This document shows, one piece after another, positions 55,513 to 64,000 of a stretch of DNA of 64,000 nt. Each line of letters begins with the position of its first letter. The first letter of the stretch is position 1. The notes under the pieces are model-generated. The model was not told the origin of the DNA. It saw only the letters and a program-made list of their open reading frames with translations, and did not search any database. Source of the DNA: Porphyromonas gingivalis ATCC 33277 (GTDB lineage Bacteria > Bacteroidota > Bacteroidia > Bacteroidales > Porphyromonadaceae); assembly GCF_000010505.1 (NCBI RefSeq), contig NC_010729.1, forward strand, positions 1,743,501 to 1,807,500, in the 5' to 3' direction. Both the position numbers and the translations under genes were made by a program.

Positions 55513-55520
55513 CAAAGATA
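55513..55520 (-). promoter_or_regulatory. -7 element of the OMP/SIMPL/pyrBI run
   Basis: TATCTTTG on the minus strand, followed by CGG, 26 bases before the ATG at 55487. No TTG at a standard -33 position. Confidence 0.6.
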
Positions 55521-55921
55521 AATTATTATAGGTACAACAGACATACCGTACAGGCCCTAAAGGTTATCCCCAATCTACGAGACGAAGCAGACAGGAGGAG
55601 GAAAAGAAAGGCTAAGCCGACAAAAGAGAAGAAAAGTGTAGCAGGCATCATCTCACAGCCGATCGGTTTACGTGCCGGAATTTTCGTGTTTGCAGTTTGG
55701 AAAAACGTGGCGCGTAAACTTTTTCGCTTTGGCGCGAGAAGTAAAAAAATCTCGAACCAAAACGAAAAAATTCCGGCACCACCTTCTTCAGAAAAGACGC
55801 GCCGCAATCAGAGGATTTTCGGCTCGTATCGGTGGGATAGCGGTTGATGGATATTGACTCGATAGTAGAGCTGCCCTCCAACGGCAGTCCTAAGAAAAAC
55901 TCGATAAAAAAAGCACTATTC
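55521..55921. other. Intergenic region between the OMP gene and the sialidase gene
   Basis: Holds the second copy of the dispersed hairpin repeat (55660-55800). Remaining sequence has no gene; the ORFs 55526-55807 and 55648-56016 translate the repeat and the sialidase 3' end. Confidence 0.5.
55660..55800 (-). repeat. Dispersed hairpin repeat, copy 2
   Basis: TTTTCGCTTTGGCGCGAG (55721-55738) and CTCGAACCAAAACGAAAA (55751-55768) form an 18-bp stem with two mismatches. In reverse complement it aligns with 32228-32390 over about 110 bases (TTTTCGTTTTGGTTCG core, then CGCGCCACG-like flank). Confidence 0.65.
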
Positions 55922-57502
55922 TCATTGCCGGGCATCGAAGAGATCGTCAAGGACGAACCGAATGAAAACCAATGAGATCTCATCGTCTTCTTCGACAAAA
56001 TAACCGATCGTTCCATCCGCCAACAGAGTCATATCCGAGTAGGCACTCGATCCTGAATTGACAACAACGGGAGCGGACCAGCGGCCGGAGACATGATCGA
56101 AGAGATAGACAGCCCCATCGCGACGCCCATCCGGGCCGAGAGGCAGGGAGTGCAGCATTTGATTCCTTCCATTCCTTTTCACTTGAAGCATAGCTCCATT
56201 ACAGCCGGGGTCATGGATGCCCTCGAACTGCTTGGCTCTCTCCCAAGTAAGGCCATCGTCGGAGGAGAGAGCGAAGAAACGCTGTCGGCTCTCCTGCCTT
56301 CCCTGATTGCGTACGCTCATCAGTACCCTGCCATCAGGCATCAATGAGAGCTTTGCCTCGTCGCCACGGTGGTATGCACAGTCGGAAAGCTGCCATGTAC
56401 CTCCCTCGTCGTCGCTATAGAGGACATAGTTGTTCAGGACGTACTCCTGCCCTGATTCGCGGATGGCAGCCACAAACATGACACGACCGGATGGAAGCAC
56501 AAGCCCTTGTCCCGAAGCACAAAAGGAGGCCAACCAGCGACTGCGTCCCGGATCGGCACAATCCTTGCCGAAGATGAAATGGGTTATATCCCGAGGAGGC
56601 GACCAGGTGAGGCCTTCGTCCCGACTTTCCGATATATAAGTGCGCTGAGGACGATCGGGGGTAGACTGCCACAAGCCTACTCCACCGACAAAGATCATCA
56701 GGAGCTTTCCTGCTTGAGTTTGCACCAGGGCTACATCGCCAAAGCCATGATTGCGTCCCTCTCCCTGTACGATAATCCGGGGATCGCTCCACGATTTCCC
56801 TCCGTCCGTACTGCGCCGCATGACTATATCTATATCCTCCGGCAGATCCGTCTGATTATATTTTCGTCTGTCGGCCATCGCTATGAGTGTTCCATTGGCC
56901 GTTTTCAAAATGGACGGGATACGATAGTTGCGCGATCCGCCATCACCGGGTACAAAGAGGGCCTCATACTCCCTATACAGACGACGGGAGGCAGGCGACA
57001 GCTCTTTCAACGGCAAAGGACGGCCATCGACAGCCAGCTCTTCCACACGGGCAGTCAGCGTATCGGATCGGGAAAAAGAAGCGACAGGCCCTATATCCGC
57101 AGCCAAATAAAAGAAGCAGCGTCCGGCTACCGAATCCGCAGAAAGGGCTGTGGTACGATCTTCCTTTGAGATCGGGAAGCTATCGTAAGAGACTCGCCCT
57201 TTGTAGTCCGGCAAGTCGCGCACCGCTAAAGAATCACTCACAAGGAGATATAGGGCGGTGACTTTTTCCTCCGTTTCTTTCGGAAGAGAGAATCCGATAC
57301 GAATCTGTTTTGCACCCGGAGGAAGGGATTCACTTAAGGCTACCTTCACCAGCGTTCGGCGCACTTGGTTCGGCGCCACTCCATGGCTGTCCCCCCACAT
57401 AGTGACTTCCTGTCCAGAGAGGTGCATCATCGCCATGAGACAACAAAAAACGACAAGGCAGACATAACGTCGAGTCTTCGCCAAAAGAGTATTATTAGCC
57501 AT
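55922..57502 (-). CDS. nanH: Exo-alpha-sialidase (neuraminidase)
   Basis: 526 residues. Signal peptide (VCLVVFCCLMAMMHLSGQ), an N-terminal beta-sandwich of about 150 residues typical of Bacteroidota sialidases, then a six-bladed propeller: Arg-triad start NYRIPSILKT near residue 190 and four Asp-boxes (STDGGKSWS, SRDEGLTWS, SDDEGGTWQ, SSDDGLTWE). It releases sialic acid from host glycans. No T9SS sorting domain is present, so export is by Sec to the periplasm or outer membrane. From memory this is PG0352, needed for capsule and biofilm traits. Confidence 0.95.
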   Translation of the reverse strand: MANNTLLAKTRRYVCLVVFCCLMAMMHLSGQEVTMWGDSHGVAPNQVRRTLVKVALSESLPPGAKQIRIGFSLPKETEEKVTALYLLVSDSLAVRDLPDYKGRVSYDSFPISKEDRTTALSADSVAGRCFFYLAADIGPVASFSRSDTLTARVEELAVDGRPLPLKELSPASRRLYREYEALFVPGDGGSRNYRIPSILKTANGTLIAMADRRKYNQTDLPEDIDIVMRRSTDGGKSWSDPRIIVQGEGRNHGFGDVALVQTQAGKLLMIFVGGVGLWQSTPDRPQRTYISESRDEGLTWSPPRDITHFIFGKDCADPGRSRWLASFCASGQGLVLPSGRVMFVAAIRESGQEYVLNNYVLYSDDEGGTWQLSDCAYHRGDEAKLSLMPDGRVLMSVRNQGRQESRQRFFALSSDDGLTWERAKQFEGIHDPGCNGAMLQVKRNGRNQMLHSLPLGPDGRRDGAVYLFDHVSGRWSAPVVVNSGSSAYSDMTLLADGTIGYFVEEDDEISLVFIRFVLDDLFDARQ

Positions 57503-57928
57503 TGAAAACTATTTTATACCATTTTGGGAATCAAAGTTATGAAATCAGAGCAGTTGCGTCCGCGCAAGGCATTGGGACGAACATACGATCTGCCCGAAGC
57601 CCTTTATAAATAGACATATTTAGGAGAAAAACGTCCCAATATCCATGAAATACTCTATATATTTGCCTTGCCTAAGGCAAGGATAATACCTCTGTATTGA
57701 CGCAGTTCGAACAAAGGCGCTATCCAGAGAAAGGCGCACAAACCAAAACAGATCCATCCGCTTTCCTTCGTTGCCCTACGACGAAATGAAAATGGAAGAC
57801 ACGCTTTTTTCTTCCAACCTCGGATAATGGCAGCTACAAACCCTCCGGCCGAATTGGCAATGAGATTTTGAAAACATGAGATCAGTACAAATACTAACCA
57901 TTTTTCACAAACCAAAAACTAACCAGTT
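57503..57928. other. Divergent region between the sialidase and InlJ-like genes
   Basis: Carries the sialidase -7 box (57532-57539) and a perfect 17-base palindrome CCTTGCCTAAGGCAAGG (57666-57682). No -7/-33 pair was found for the plus-strand gene. The minus-strand ORF 57655-57915 is not supported. Confidence 0.5.
57532..57539 (-). promoter_or_regulatory. -7 element of the sialidase gene
   Basis: TAACTTTG on the minus strand, 30 bases before the ATG at 57502; -33 not evident. Confidence 0.55.
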
Positions 57929-59386
57929 ATGAAAAGAAAACCGCTATTCTCAGCCCTTGTAATCCTTTCCGGCTTCTTCGGATCGGTTCACCCGGCCTCA
58001 GCACAGAAAGTTCCTGCACCCGTCGATGGCGAGCGCATTATCATGGAGCTAAGTGAGGCCGATGTGGAGTGTACAATCAAAATAGAAGCCGAGGATGGCT
58101 ATGCCAACGACATTTGGGCAGACCTCAACGGAAACGGCAAGTACGATTCGGGGGAGAGGCTCGATTCAGGTGAGTTTCGTGATGTTGAGTTCAGACAAAC
58201 AAAGGCCATCGTCTATGGCAAAATGGCCAAATTCTTGTTTAGAGGTTCTTCTGCAGGAGACTATGGTGCTACCTTTATAGATATTAGCAATTGTACCGGC
58301 CTGACTGCTTTCGACTGCTTTGCCAATCTGCTGACAGAACTCGATCTGTCCAAAGCAAACGGTCTGACTTTTGTAAACTGCGGCAAAAACCAGCTGACCA
58401 AGCTTGACCTGCCCGCAAATGCGGACATTGAGACGCTGAACTGCTCCAAAAACAAGATAACGAGTCTCAACCTATCGACCTATACCAAGCTGAAAGAGCT
58501 TTATGTGGGCGACAACGGGCTGACAGCCTTGGATCTCTCCGCCAATACGCTCCTCGAAGAGCTGGTGTATTCTAACAACGAGGTGACTACGATAAACCTG
58601 TCTGCCAATACGAACTTGAAAAGCCTGTATTGCATAAACAATAAGATGACCGGACTCGATGTCGCAGCCAACAAAGAGCTGAAAATACTCCACTGCAACA
58701 ACAATCAGCTGACCGCCCTCAATCTCTCGGCCAATACCAAGCTGACGACTCTAAGCTTCTTCAACAACGAGCTGGCAAATATCGATCTCTCCGGCAACAC
58801 GGCTTTGGAGTGGCTTTTCTGCAACGGCAATAAGCTGACGAAGTTGGATGTATCTGCCAACGCCAATCTGATAGCACTGCAATGCAGCAACAACCAGCTG
58901 ACTGCTCTGGATCTGTCAAAAACGCCGAAACTGACAACGTTGAATTGCTACTCCAACCGGATCAAAGATACCGCCATGCGTGCATTGATCGAAAGCCTGC
59001 CTACGATCACTGAAGGAGAAGGCAGGTTCGTTCCTTACAACGACGATGAAGAAGGAGGAGAAGAGGAGAACGTGTGTACAACCGAACACGTGGAAATGGC
59101 CAAGGCCAAGAATTGGAAGGTACTTACCTCGTGGGGAGAGCCTTTCCCCGGAATAACGGCTTTGATTTCCATCGAAGGTGAGAGCGAATATTCCGTATAT
59201 GCTCAAGATGGCATCCTCTACCTCTCCGGTATGGAGCAGGGCTTGCCCGTTCAGGTATATACTATGGGAGGAAGCATGATGTACTCATCTGTCGCTTCCG
59301 GATCAGCCATGGAAATACAGCTCCCGAGAGGTGCGGCCTATGTAGTACGCATCGGCAGCCATGCGATCAAAACCGCGATGCCGTAA
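57929..59386 (+). CDS. inlJ: Internalin J-like leucine-rich-repeat surface protein with T9SS sorting domain
   Basis: 485 residues. Signal peptide (LFSALVILSGFFGSVHPASAQ), a ~90-residue N-terminal beta domain (DIWADLNGNGKYDSGE), about ten tandem 20-21-residue leucine-rich repeats of the LTxLDLSxNTxLxxLxCxxN type (residues about 120-365), a linker, and a C-terminal T9SS sorting domain (YAQDGILYLSGMEQGLPVQVYTMGG). Predicted secreted and surface-bound. Matches, from memory, the W83 internalin-family protein PG0350 involved in biofilm formation. ACCAGTT precedes the ATG, and a strong terminator follows. Confidence 0.92.
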   Translation: MKRKPLFSALVILSGFFGSVHPASAQKVPAPVDGERIIMELSEADVECTIKIEAEDGYANDIWADLNGNGKYDSGERLDSGEFRDVEFRQTKAIVYGKMAKFLFRGSSAGDYGATFIDISNCTGLTAFDCFANLLTELDLSKANGLTFVNCGKNQLTKLDLPANADIETLNCSKNKITSLNLSTYTKLKELYVGDNGLTALDLSANTLLEELVYSNNEVTTINLSANTNLKSLYCINNKMTGLDVAANKELKILHCNNNQLTALNLSANTKLTTLSFFNNELANIDLSGNTALEWLFCNGNKLTKLDVSANANLIALQCSNNQLTALDLSKTPKLTTLNCYSNRIKDTAMRALIESLPTITEGEGRFVPYNDDEEGGEEENVCTTEHVEMAKAKNWKVLTSWGEPFPGITALISIEGESEYSVYAQDGILYLSGMEQGLPVQVYTMGGSMMYSSVASGSAMEIQLPRGAAYVVRIGSHAIKTAMP

Positions 59387-59407
59387 ACGGATTTTACCCA
59401 ACGATCA

Positions 59408-59456
59408 AGGGCTGTGCCAATGGAAGATATTCCGAGAGGCACAGCCCTTTCTTTTT
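59408..59456 (+). terminator. Terminator after the InlJ-like gene
   Basis: AGGGCTGTGCC (59408-59418) / GGCACAGCCCT (59438-59448), perfect 11-bp stem followed by TTCTTTTT. It may also stop the convergent HAD operon. Confidence 0.92.
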
Positions 59457-59480
59457 CACCATGAACCGGTGACAATGTGC

Positions 59481-60251
59481 TTAGGCCGAGGAAGAGAGAG
59501 ATTCGGTAAGCAATTCGCCCAATAGTGAACGAAGGACAGCCATCGAGGGAAGGACAAGCGATGCACCGGCATCCCACAAATCGGCATCGGGCAAGCAACC
59601 TGTATTCACCGCAATGGTAAAGATACCGGCATCGACAGCAGCACGAACTCCCAGCGGAGCATTCTCTACCACAAAAGCCTCGGAAGGCGACATCCCCACG
59701 CACTCCAATGCCTTGAGATAAGGCTCCGGATGAGGTTTTCCACGGTGTACATCGGCACCTGTCACCATGTTCGCAGGACTGAAGTTGTCGCCATAACTTC
59801 TTTGCAAACGCTGCAATATATCAGTCTGGGACGAACCTGTCACCAGCATGATACGCAAGCCCCGGTCACAAACGTCCGACACCAGAGCCGGAGCATCGTC
59901 GATCACGCTTCCGGAATTGTACAAAGCGAAGAGTTGACTCTTGCGCCCGTACATATCGGCTATTTCTTTTTCTGTCGGCAGTCGTCCGTATCCCCGTTCG
60001 AACAGGATCTTGATGGTATCGCTACCCTTCTGTCCTTCCCAGCGATAGAAATCCAGCGGCTCCGCAGCGATACCGCATTCTCCGGCAGCCTCCACCCAAC
60101 TCCGTGCATGTGCCGGCATGGAATCGAACAGCACTCCGTCCATATCGAAAAAGCACGAACGGAGAGGGGCATGCCGGTATGCCTTCTCTGTGCGGAAAGC
60201 CTGTAATGCTTCCGTTATGTTATTGTAGTCCATCGACTCTTTTTTCTCCAT
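59481..60251 (-). CDS. HAD family hydrolase (beta-phosphoglucomutase-like)
   Basis: 256 residues if it starts at 60251, where the ATG overlaps the recG stop (TAATG); ATG 60233 (MDYNN), preceded by GGAGAAAAAAGAG, is an equally good start. HAD motifs: FDMDGVLFDSMP (motif I with both Asp), MLVTGSSQ (II), GKPHPEPYLKALE (III), VENAPLGVRAAVDAG (IV). The cap domain is of the small helical type. It probably dephosphorylates or isomerises a sugar phosphate; substrate unknown. Last gene of the engB-galE-recG run. Confidence 0.85.
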   Translation of the reverse strand: MEKKESMDYNNITEALQAFRTEKAYRHAPLRSCFFDMDGVLFDSMPAHARSWVEAAGECGIAAEPLDFYRWEGQKGSDTIKILFERGYGRLPTEKEIADMYGRKSQLFALYNSGSVIDDAPALVSDVCDRGLRIMLVTGSSQTDILQRLQRSYGDNFSPANMVTGADVHRGKPHPEPYLKALECVGMSPSEAFVVENAPLGVRAAVDAGIFTIAVNTGCLPDADLWDAGASLVLPSMAVLRSLLGELLTESLSSSA

Positions 60252-62347
60252 TAGCTTATGACACTCCAGTCTTCCTCCTTGGGGAAAAGTTTGTTCAGAC
60301 GAAGGGCCAGCATTTGATTGTCGGGATGGCGAAGTTCGGGGTCGCGCTCCAGTAGTTGCTCCGCTATACTTCGGGAAAGAGCTATCAGCTCCGTATCTCG
60401 TGCGGGATTGGCTATCCGAAGGCTGATCTGACGACCGCTCTGGCGCGTACCCTCCAAGTCGCCGAAACCACGAAGGCGCATATCTTCCTCTGCTATTTCG
60501 AATCCATCGTTCGTCTCCACCATCACCTGAATACGCCGACGCGAATCCTCTCCTGTTTTCGTTCCCGTGATCAGGATGCAATAGCTTTGCTCTCCTCCGC
60601 GGCCTACACGTCCTCTAAGCTGGTGTAGCTGCGACAGGCCGAAACGATCGGCATTCTCCACTACCATCACCGTAGCATTGGGGACATTCACTCCGACTTC
60701 GATAACCGTCGTAGCCAACAAGATACGGGAGCGACCGCTGACGAAGTCCGCCATACGTGCCTCCTTTTCCTTGGCTTTCATCTTGCCGTGCACCATCGTC
60801 ACGCCCTCATCGGGGAAAATGGAAGAGAACAGCTCGAAGCCATCTTCAAGATTCTTCAGATCGGTCGTCTCCGACCCCTCGATCATCGGATACACCACAT
60901 ATACCTGCCGGCCTGCGGCAAGCTGAGATCGCAGGAAACGAAAGACAGGAGCCATATCGTTGTCGAAGTGGTGGAGCGTCTGTATGGGCTTACGGCCGGG
61001 AGGCAATTCGTCAATGATGGAAATATCCAGATCGCCGTATAACGTCATGGCCAATGTACGAGGTATGGGGGTGGCACTCATAATCAGAATATGGGGCAGA
61101 GTGTCGAGGTTCTTTTCCCACAAGCGGGCTCGCTGCTGTACGCCGAATCGGTGCTGCTCGTCTATGACAGCCATTCCCAAACGATGAAAGGCCACTCCCT
61201 GTTCCAATAGGGCATGCGTACCGACGACGATGGAGAGCGAGCCATCGGCCAGACGCGGAAGCAAGCGTTCCCGCTGACGTGCGGTACAGCTTCCGATGAG
61301 CAAACCGACTTCTATGCCAAGCGGTCGCAACAGTTCGGACAGGGTATGATGATGCTGTCTGGCGAGAATTTCGGTCGGAGCCATCAGGCAAGCCTGACAG
61401 CCATTGTCCAGAGCCAACAGCATGGACAGCAAGGCTACCAAAGTTTTACCGCTACCCACATCGCCCTGCACTAGTCGGTTCATTTGATGTCCGCTGAGGG
61501 TATCCTGCCGGATCTCCCGTACCACCTTTTTCTGCGCACCGGTCAGTTCGAAAGGCAGATGTTCCTTGTAGAATGTATTGAACAAGGCTCCCACTTGAGC
61601 AAAAACAATTCCCTGAAAACGCGCTTTACGCTCCAGCTTGCTGCCGATCAGATGCAGCTGCACATAGAACAGCTCTTCGAACTTGAGTCTTGTACGGGCA
61701 GCTTCCAGCTGTGCCACCCCCTGAGGGAAATGAATCTGTCTGATGGCTTCCTGATAGGAGACGAACCCATAAGACGAAAGGATGTAAGGCGGCAATGTCT
61801 CGGTCAGTGTGGCTGATACCTGATTGAGGAGTACGTACAGGAGTTGCTGGAGCTGTTTGCTGCCCAGCCCCATACTCTTCATGCGCTCTGTGGTGTGATA
61901 AATCGGAGTCAGTCCGCCGGCTACCTGCTCTGCCTTCTCCTCCGCATCTATTTCGGGATGTGCTATGTTATAGCCGGAAGCGAAGAAAACAGGCTTGCCG
62001 AAAACGATATATCGCCGTCCTTCCTGCAGTTTGTCGCGTATGTACTTGATACCCTTGAACCAAACCAGCTCTATGCTTCCCGTACCGTCCGAGAAAGTAG
62101 CCGTCAGCCGCTTGCGCCGTCCTTCGCCCACCTCGGAGAAGTTGCGAAGGACACCGCGCAGTTGGATATAGGGCATATCGGAGCGTATCTCCCGTATGGC
62201 ATAAAATCGACTCCTATCGACATAGCGAAAGGGGAAATAATGGAGAAGATCCAGATAGGTACGTACTTCTATTTCCTCCTTCAGTACTTCCGCCCGCTTC
62301 GGCCCTACGCCGGTCAGGTAAGTGATTTTGGTCGATAGGATATCCAT
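60251..62347 (-). CDS. recG: ATP-dependent DNA helicase RecG
   Basis: 698 residues. N-terminal wedge/OB domain (YLDLLHYFPFRYVDRS, RGVLRNFSEVGEGRRKRLTATFSDGTG), helicase core with GDVGSGKT (motif I), DEQHRFGV (motif II), MSATPIPRTLAM (III), and VIEVGVNVPNATVMVVENADRFGLSQLHQLRGRVGRG (V-VI). It regresses stalled forks and processes recombination intermediates. Follows galE by 42 bases. Confidence 0.98.
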   Translation of the reverse strand: MDILSTKITYLTGVGPKRAEVLKEEIEVRTYLDLLHYFPFRYVDRSRFYAIREIRSDMPYIQLRGVLRNFSEVGEGRRKRLTATFSDGTGSIELVWFKGIKYIRDKLQEGRRYIVFGKPVFFASGYNIAHPEIDAEEKAEQVAGGLTPIYHTTERMKSMGLGSKQLQQLLYVLLNQVSATLTETLPPYILSSYGFVSYQEAIRQIHFPQGVAQLEAARTRLKFEELFYVQLHLIGSKLERKARFQGIVFAQVGALFNTFYKEHLPFELTGAQKKVVREIRQDTLSGHQMNRLVQGDVGSGKTLVALLSMLLALDNGCQACLMAPTEILARQHHHTLSELLRPLGIEVGLLIGSCTARQRERLLPRLADGSLSIVVGTHALLEQGVAFHRLGMAVIDEQHRFGVQQRARLWEKNLDTLPHILIMSATPIPRTLAMTLYGDLDISIIDELPPGRKPIQTLHHFDNDMAPVFRFLRSQLAAGRQVYVVYPMIEGSETTDLKNLEDGFELFSSIFPDEGVTMVHGKMKAKEKEARMADFVSGRSRILLATTVIEVGVNVPNATVMVVENADRFGLSQLHQLRGRVGRGGEQSYCILITGTKTGEDSRRRIQVMVETNDGFEIAEEDMRLRGFGDLEGTRQSGRQISLRIANPARDTELIALSRSIAEQLLERDPELRHPDNQMLALRLNKLFPKEEDWSVIS

Positions 62348-62389
62348 CTGCCAGAAGATAGGGTATCGGGTGCGTTAATGGGCTGCGGA

Positions 62390-63418
62390 TTACTTCTCCG
62401 ACAAGCGTTGCTGCCAACGCCATGCACTCAGCAGTGTGTCTTCCAACGACTCCAAAGCCTTCCAACCCAACACCTCATTGGCTTTCTTCGGCTCGGCCCA
62501 TACCTGTTCGATATCGCCTTCGCGCCTTCCTACTATCCTATGAGGAACGGCAACGCCTGTCACCCGTTCGAAGGTACGGATAAGCTCCAGCACGCTCACG
62601 CCCCTACCCGTACCTATATTAAAGACTTCGAGCGAATCGCTCGCTTTCTCTTCATTCAGCATCCGTTCGATGGCAGCCACATGCGCTTTGGCCAAATCCA
62701 CCACATAGATATAGTCCCGGATACAAGAGCCGTCGGGCGTGTCGTAGTCATCGCCGAAGACGCTCAGTTCGGCTCTGATGCCTGCCGCCGTTTGAGTCAA
62801 ATAAGGGATCAGATTCTGTGGCACTCCGTTAGGAAGCTCTCCGATATGCGCCGTGGGATGTGCCCCGATCGGATTGAAGTAGCGCAGAAGTATAGCCTTG
62901 TACTCTGCTCCGGCATGGATAGCATCGCGGATAATCTCCTCGTTGATTTGCTTCGTATTGCCATAGGGAGAGAGAGCTTCCTGTATCGGAGCCTCTTCCG
63001 TTACGGGCAATACCTCCGGCTGTCCGTACACCGTACAGGATGAGGAAAATACGATCCCACGAGTGCCGAATCGCTCCATCAGTTCGAGGATATTCAGTAG
63101 TGAGAGGATATTGTTCCTGTAGTACAAAAGCGGCTTCTGCACCGATTCGCCTACGGCCTTGCTTGCAGCAAAATGAATGACGCCTGCTATATCGGGATGC
63201 GCCGTAAAGACGCGCTCCATCGCCTCCATATCATTACAGTCGGCCTCATAAAAATCGGGGCGAACCCCTGTAATCCGGGCTATACCGTCGAGCACAGCAA
63301 CATTGGAGTTGGAGAAGTTGTCCACACTCACGACCCGATAGCCTGCCTGCTGTAGCTCCACAGTCGTATGGGATCCTATATATCCTGTCCCGCCGGTAAC
63401 GAGAATCTTTCGTTTCAT
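62390..63418 (-). CDS. galE: UDP-glucose 4-epimerase
   Basis: 342 residues of the extended SDR family: NAD-binding GGTGYIGSHT near residue 8, catalytic Ser-x-Tyr-xxx-Lys as SSSCTVYG then SPYGNTK, and substrate segment RYFNPIGAHPTAHIGE. It interconverts UDP-glucose and UDP-galactose for surface polysaccharide and LPS. It lies 9 bases after engB. Confidence 0.96.
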   Translation of the reverse strand: MKRKILVTGGTGYIGSHTTVELQQAGYRVVSVDNFSNSNVAVLDGIARITGVRPDFYEADCNDMEAMERVFTAHPDIAGVIHFAASKAVGESVQKPLLYYRNNILSLLNILELMERFGTRGIVFSSSCTVYGQPEVLPVTEEAPIQEALSPYGNTKQINEEIIRDAIHAGAEYKAILLRYFNPIGAHPTAHIGELPNGVPQNLIPYLTQTAAGIRAELSVFGDDYDTPDGSCIRDYIYVVDLAKAHVAAIERMLNEEKASDSLEVFNIGTGRGVSVLELIRTFERVTGVAVPHRIVGRREGDIEQVWAEPKKANEVLGWKALESLEDTLLSAWRWQQRLSEK

Positions 63419-63427
63419 TTCGGTTTC

Positions 63428-64000
63428 TTATTTCGTAGCTAATTCTTGATTGATCGAGTCGATATAATCCAGCAATTCTTCCTTGCCCGTTTTCTTTTCG
63501 GAAGAGGTAATAAATACCGGAGGAAGTTCCTCCCATGTCTCCAGCAGTTTTTGCTTGTAAGCCTCCGTATTCTCTTTCAATCGGCTGAATGAGAGCTTGT
63601 CCGCCTTGGTGAATACGATGCTGAACGGAATCCCGTTCTCACCCAGCCATTGGAGAAACTCCAAGTCGATCTTCTGCGGTTCATGCCTGCAATCGATCAG
63701 GACAAAGAGACTGGAAAGCTGCTCGCGACAGAGGATGTACGTCTCGATGATCCTGCGCAAGGATTCCCTGTTGGACGCACCCAAACGGGCATATCCGTAT
63801 CCGGGCAAATCGACCAGATACCACGAATCGTCGATGATAAAATGGTTGATCAGCTGCGTTTTACCCGGCTTTTGGGAGGTCATGGCCAGTCCCTTTTGGC
63901 CGGTAAGCATATTGATCAGAGAGGATTTGCCCACATTCGAACGGCCGATGAAAGCATATTCGGGGAGCCTCGTATCAGGACATTTGCGCACATCGGTATT
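63428..64000 (-). CDS. engB: Ribosome biogenesis GTPase EngB/YsxC (5' end cut by window edge)
   Basis: The frame stays open to the last base of the window ([22 protein letters not shown]), so the true start lies outside; the GTG at 63991 is internal. G1 [10 protein letters not shown]3 DLPGYG, G4 TKAD and C-terminal [15 protein letters not shown] are present. EngB is an essential GTPase in 50S assembly. It opens the engB-galE-recG-HAD run. Confidence 0.96.
   Translation of the reverse strand, partial: NTDVRKCPDTRLPEYAFIGRSNVGKSSLINMLTGQKGLAMTSQKPGKTQLINHFIIDDSWYLVDLPGYGYARLGASNRESLRRIIETYILCREQLSSLFVLIDCRHEPQKIDLEFLQWLGENGIPFSIVFTKADKLSFSRLKENTEAYKQKLLETWEELPPVFITSSEKKTGKEELLDYIDSINQELATK

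Noticed and set aside
57655-57915. 86-codon minus-strand ORF between the sialidase and InlJ-like genes
   Set aside because: It has a hydrophobic stretch but no start context, no known motif, and covers the likely inlJ upstream region and the palindrome; not enough to call a gene.

Overview
The window is a chromosomal segment of a Bacteroidota bacterium, almost certainly Porphyromonas gingivalis. Pointers are: two cell-surface proteins with type IX secretion (T9SS) C-terminal sorting domains (a gingipain/HagA-like cleaved-adhesin protein and an internalin-J-like leucine-rich-repeat protein), a sialidase next to the latter, GldH, Bacteroidota-type promoters (-7 TAnnTTTG, -33 TTG/TTTG) and two copies of a 22-bp minisatellite element resembling the P. 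gingivalis BrickBuilt MITEs. Strain cannot be told from sequence reading alone. No complete IS element, prophage, CRISPR array, rRNA operon or plasmid module was seen.

Layout. 1-5.8 kb: 3' part of mutL (cut by the window edge), the cleaved-adhesin T9SS protein, an outer-membrane beta-barrel protein and a small unknown ORF. 5.8-6.8 kb: gene-free, with MITE copy A. 6.8-12.6 kb (+): coiled-coil protein, zapA, rny, ricT-like PSP1 gene, gldH, recF, dciA-like gene. 12.6-28.1 kb (-): a Crp/Fnr regulator, then the transcription/translation block read right to left as rpsU, xerC::hpf fusion, tRNA-Tyr, tRNA-Thr, tuf, tRNA-Trp, secE, nusG, rplK, rplA, rplJ, rplL, rpoB, rpoC. 28.2-36.1 kb: mutS2-rseP (-), a K+/H+ antiporter (+), uvrB (-). 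36.4-39.3 kb (-): rplM, rpsI, rpsB, tsf. 39.3-41.5 kb: a decayed polA 3' fragment, a small OMP gene and MITE copy B in inverted orientation to A. 41.5-43.9 kb (-): parE-coaD. 44.1-46.8 kb (+): a 23-bp palindromic repeat tract, then DUF5063, RNase D-like exonuclease and RlmI-like methyltransferase. 46.9-55.5 kb (-): nine closely packed genes (OMP, SIMPL, pyrB, pyrI, flavin reductase, lemA, TPM, putative porin, solute-binding protein). 55.5-59.4 kb: sialidase and InlJ-like protein, divergent. 59.5-64 kb (-): engB (cut by the edge), galE, recG, HAD hydrolase.

Functionally the window is mostly housekeeping (transcription, ribosome, DNA repair, CoA, pyrimidines) interleaved with surface virulence-type proteins. 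The points most worth a second look are the in-frame fusion of a tyrosine recombinase to a ribosome hibernation factor, a polA C-terminal remnant, the inverted MITE pair that brackets the rpoBC/tuf/ribosomal block, a 295-bp near-identical duplication inside the adhesin gene, the rny-ricT neighbourhood, and a promoter that would make the DUF5063 mRNA (nearly) leaderless. I found no convincing wholly new multi-gene system.
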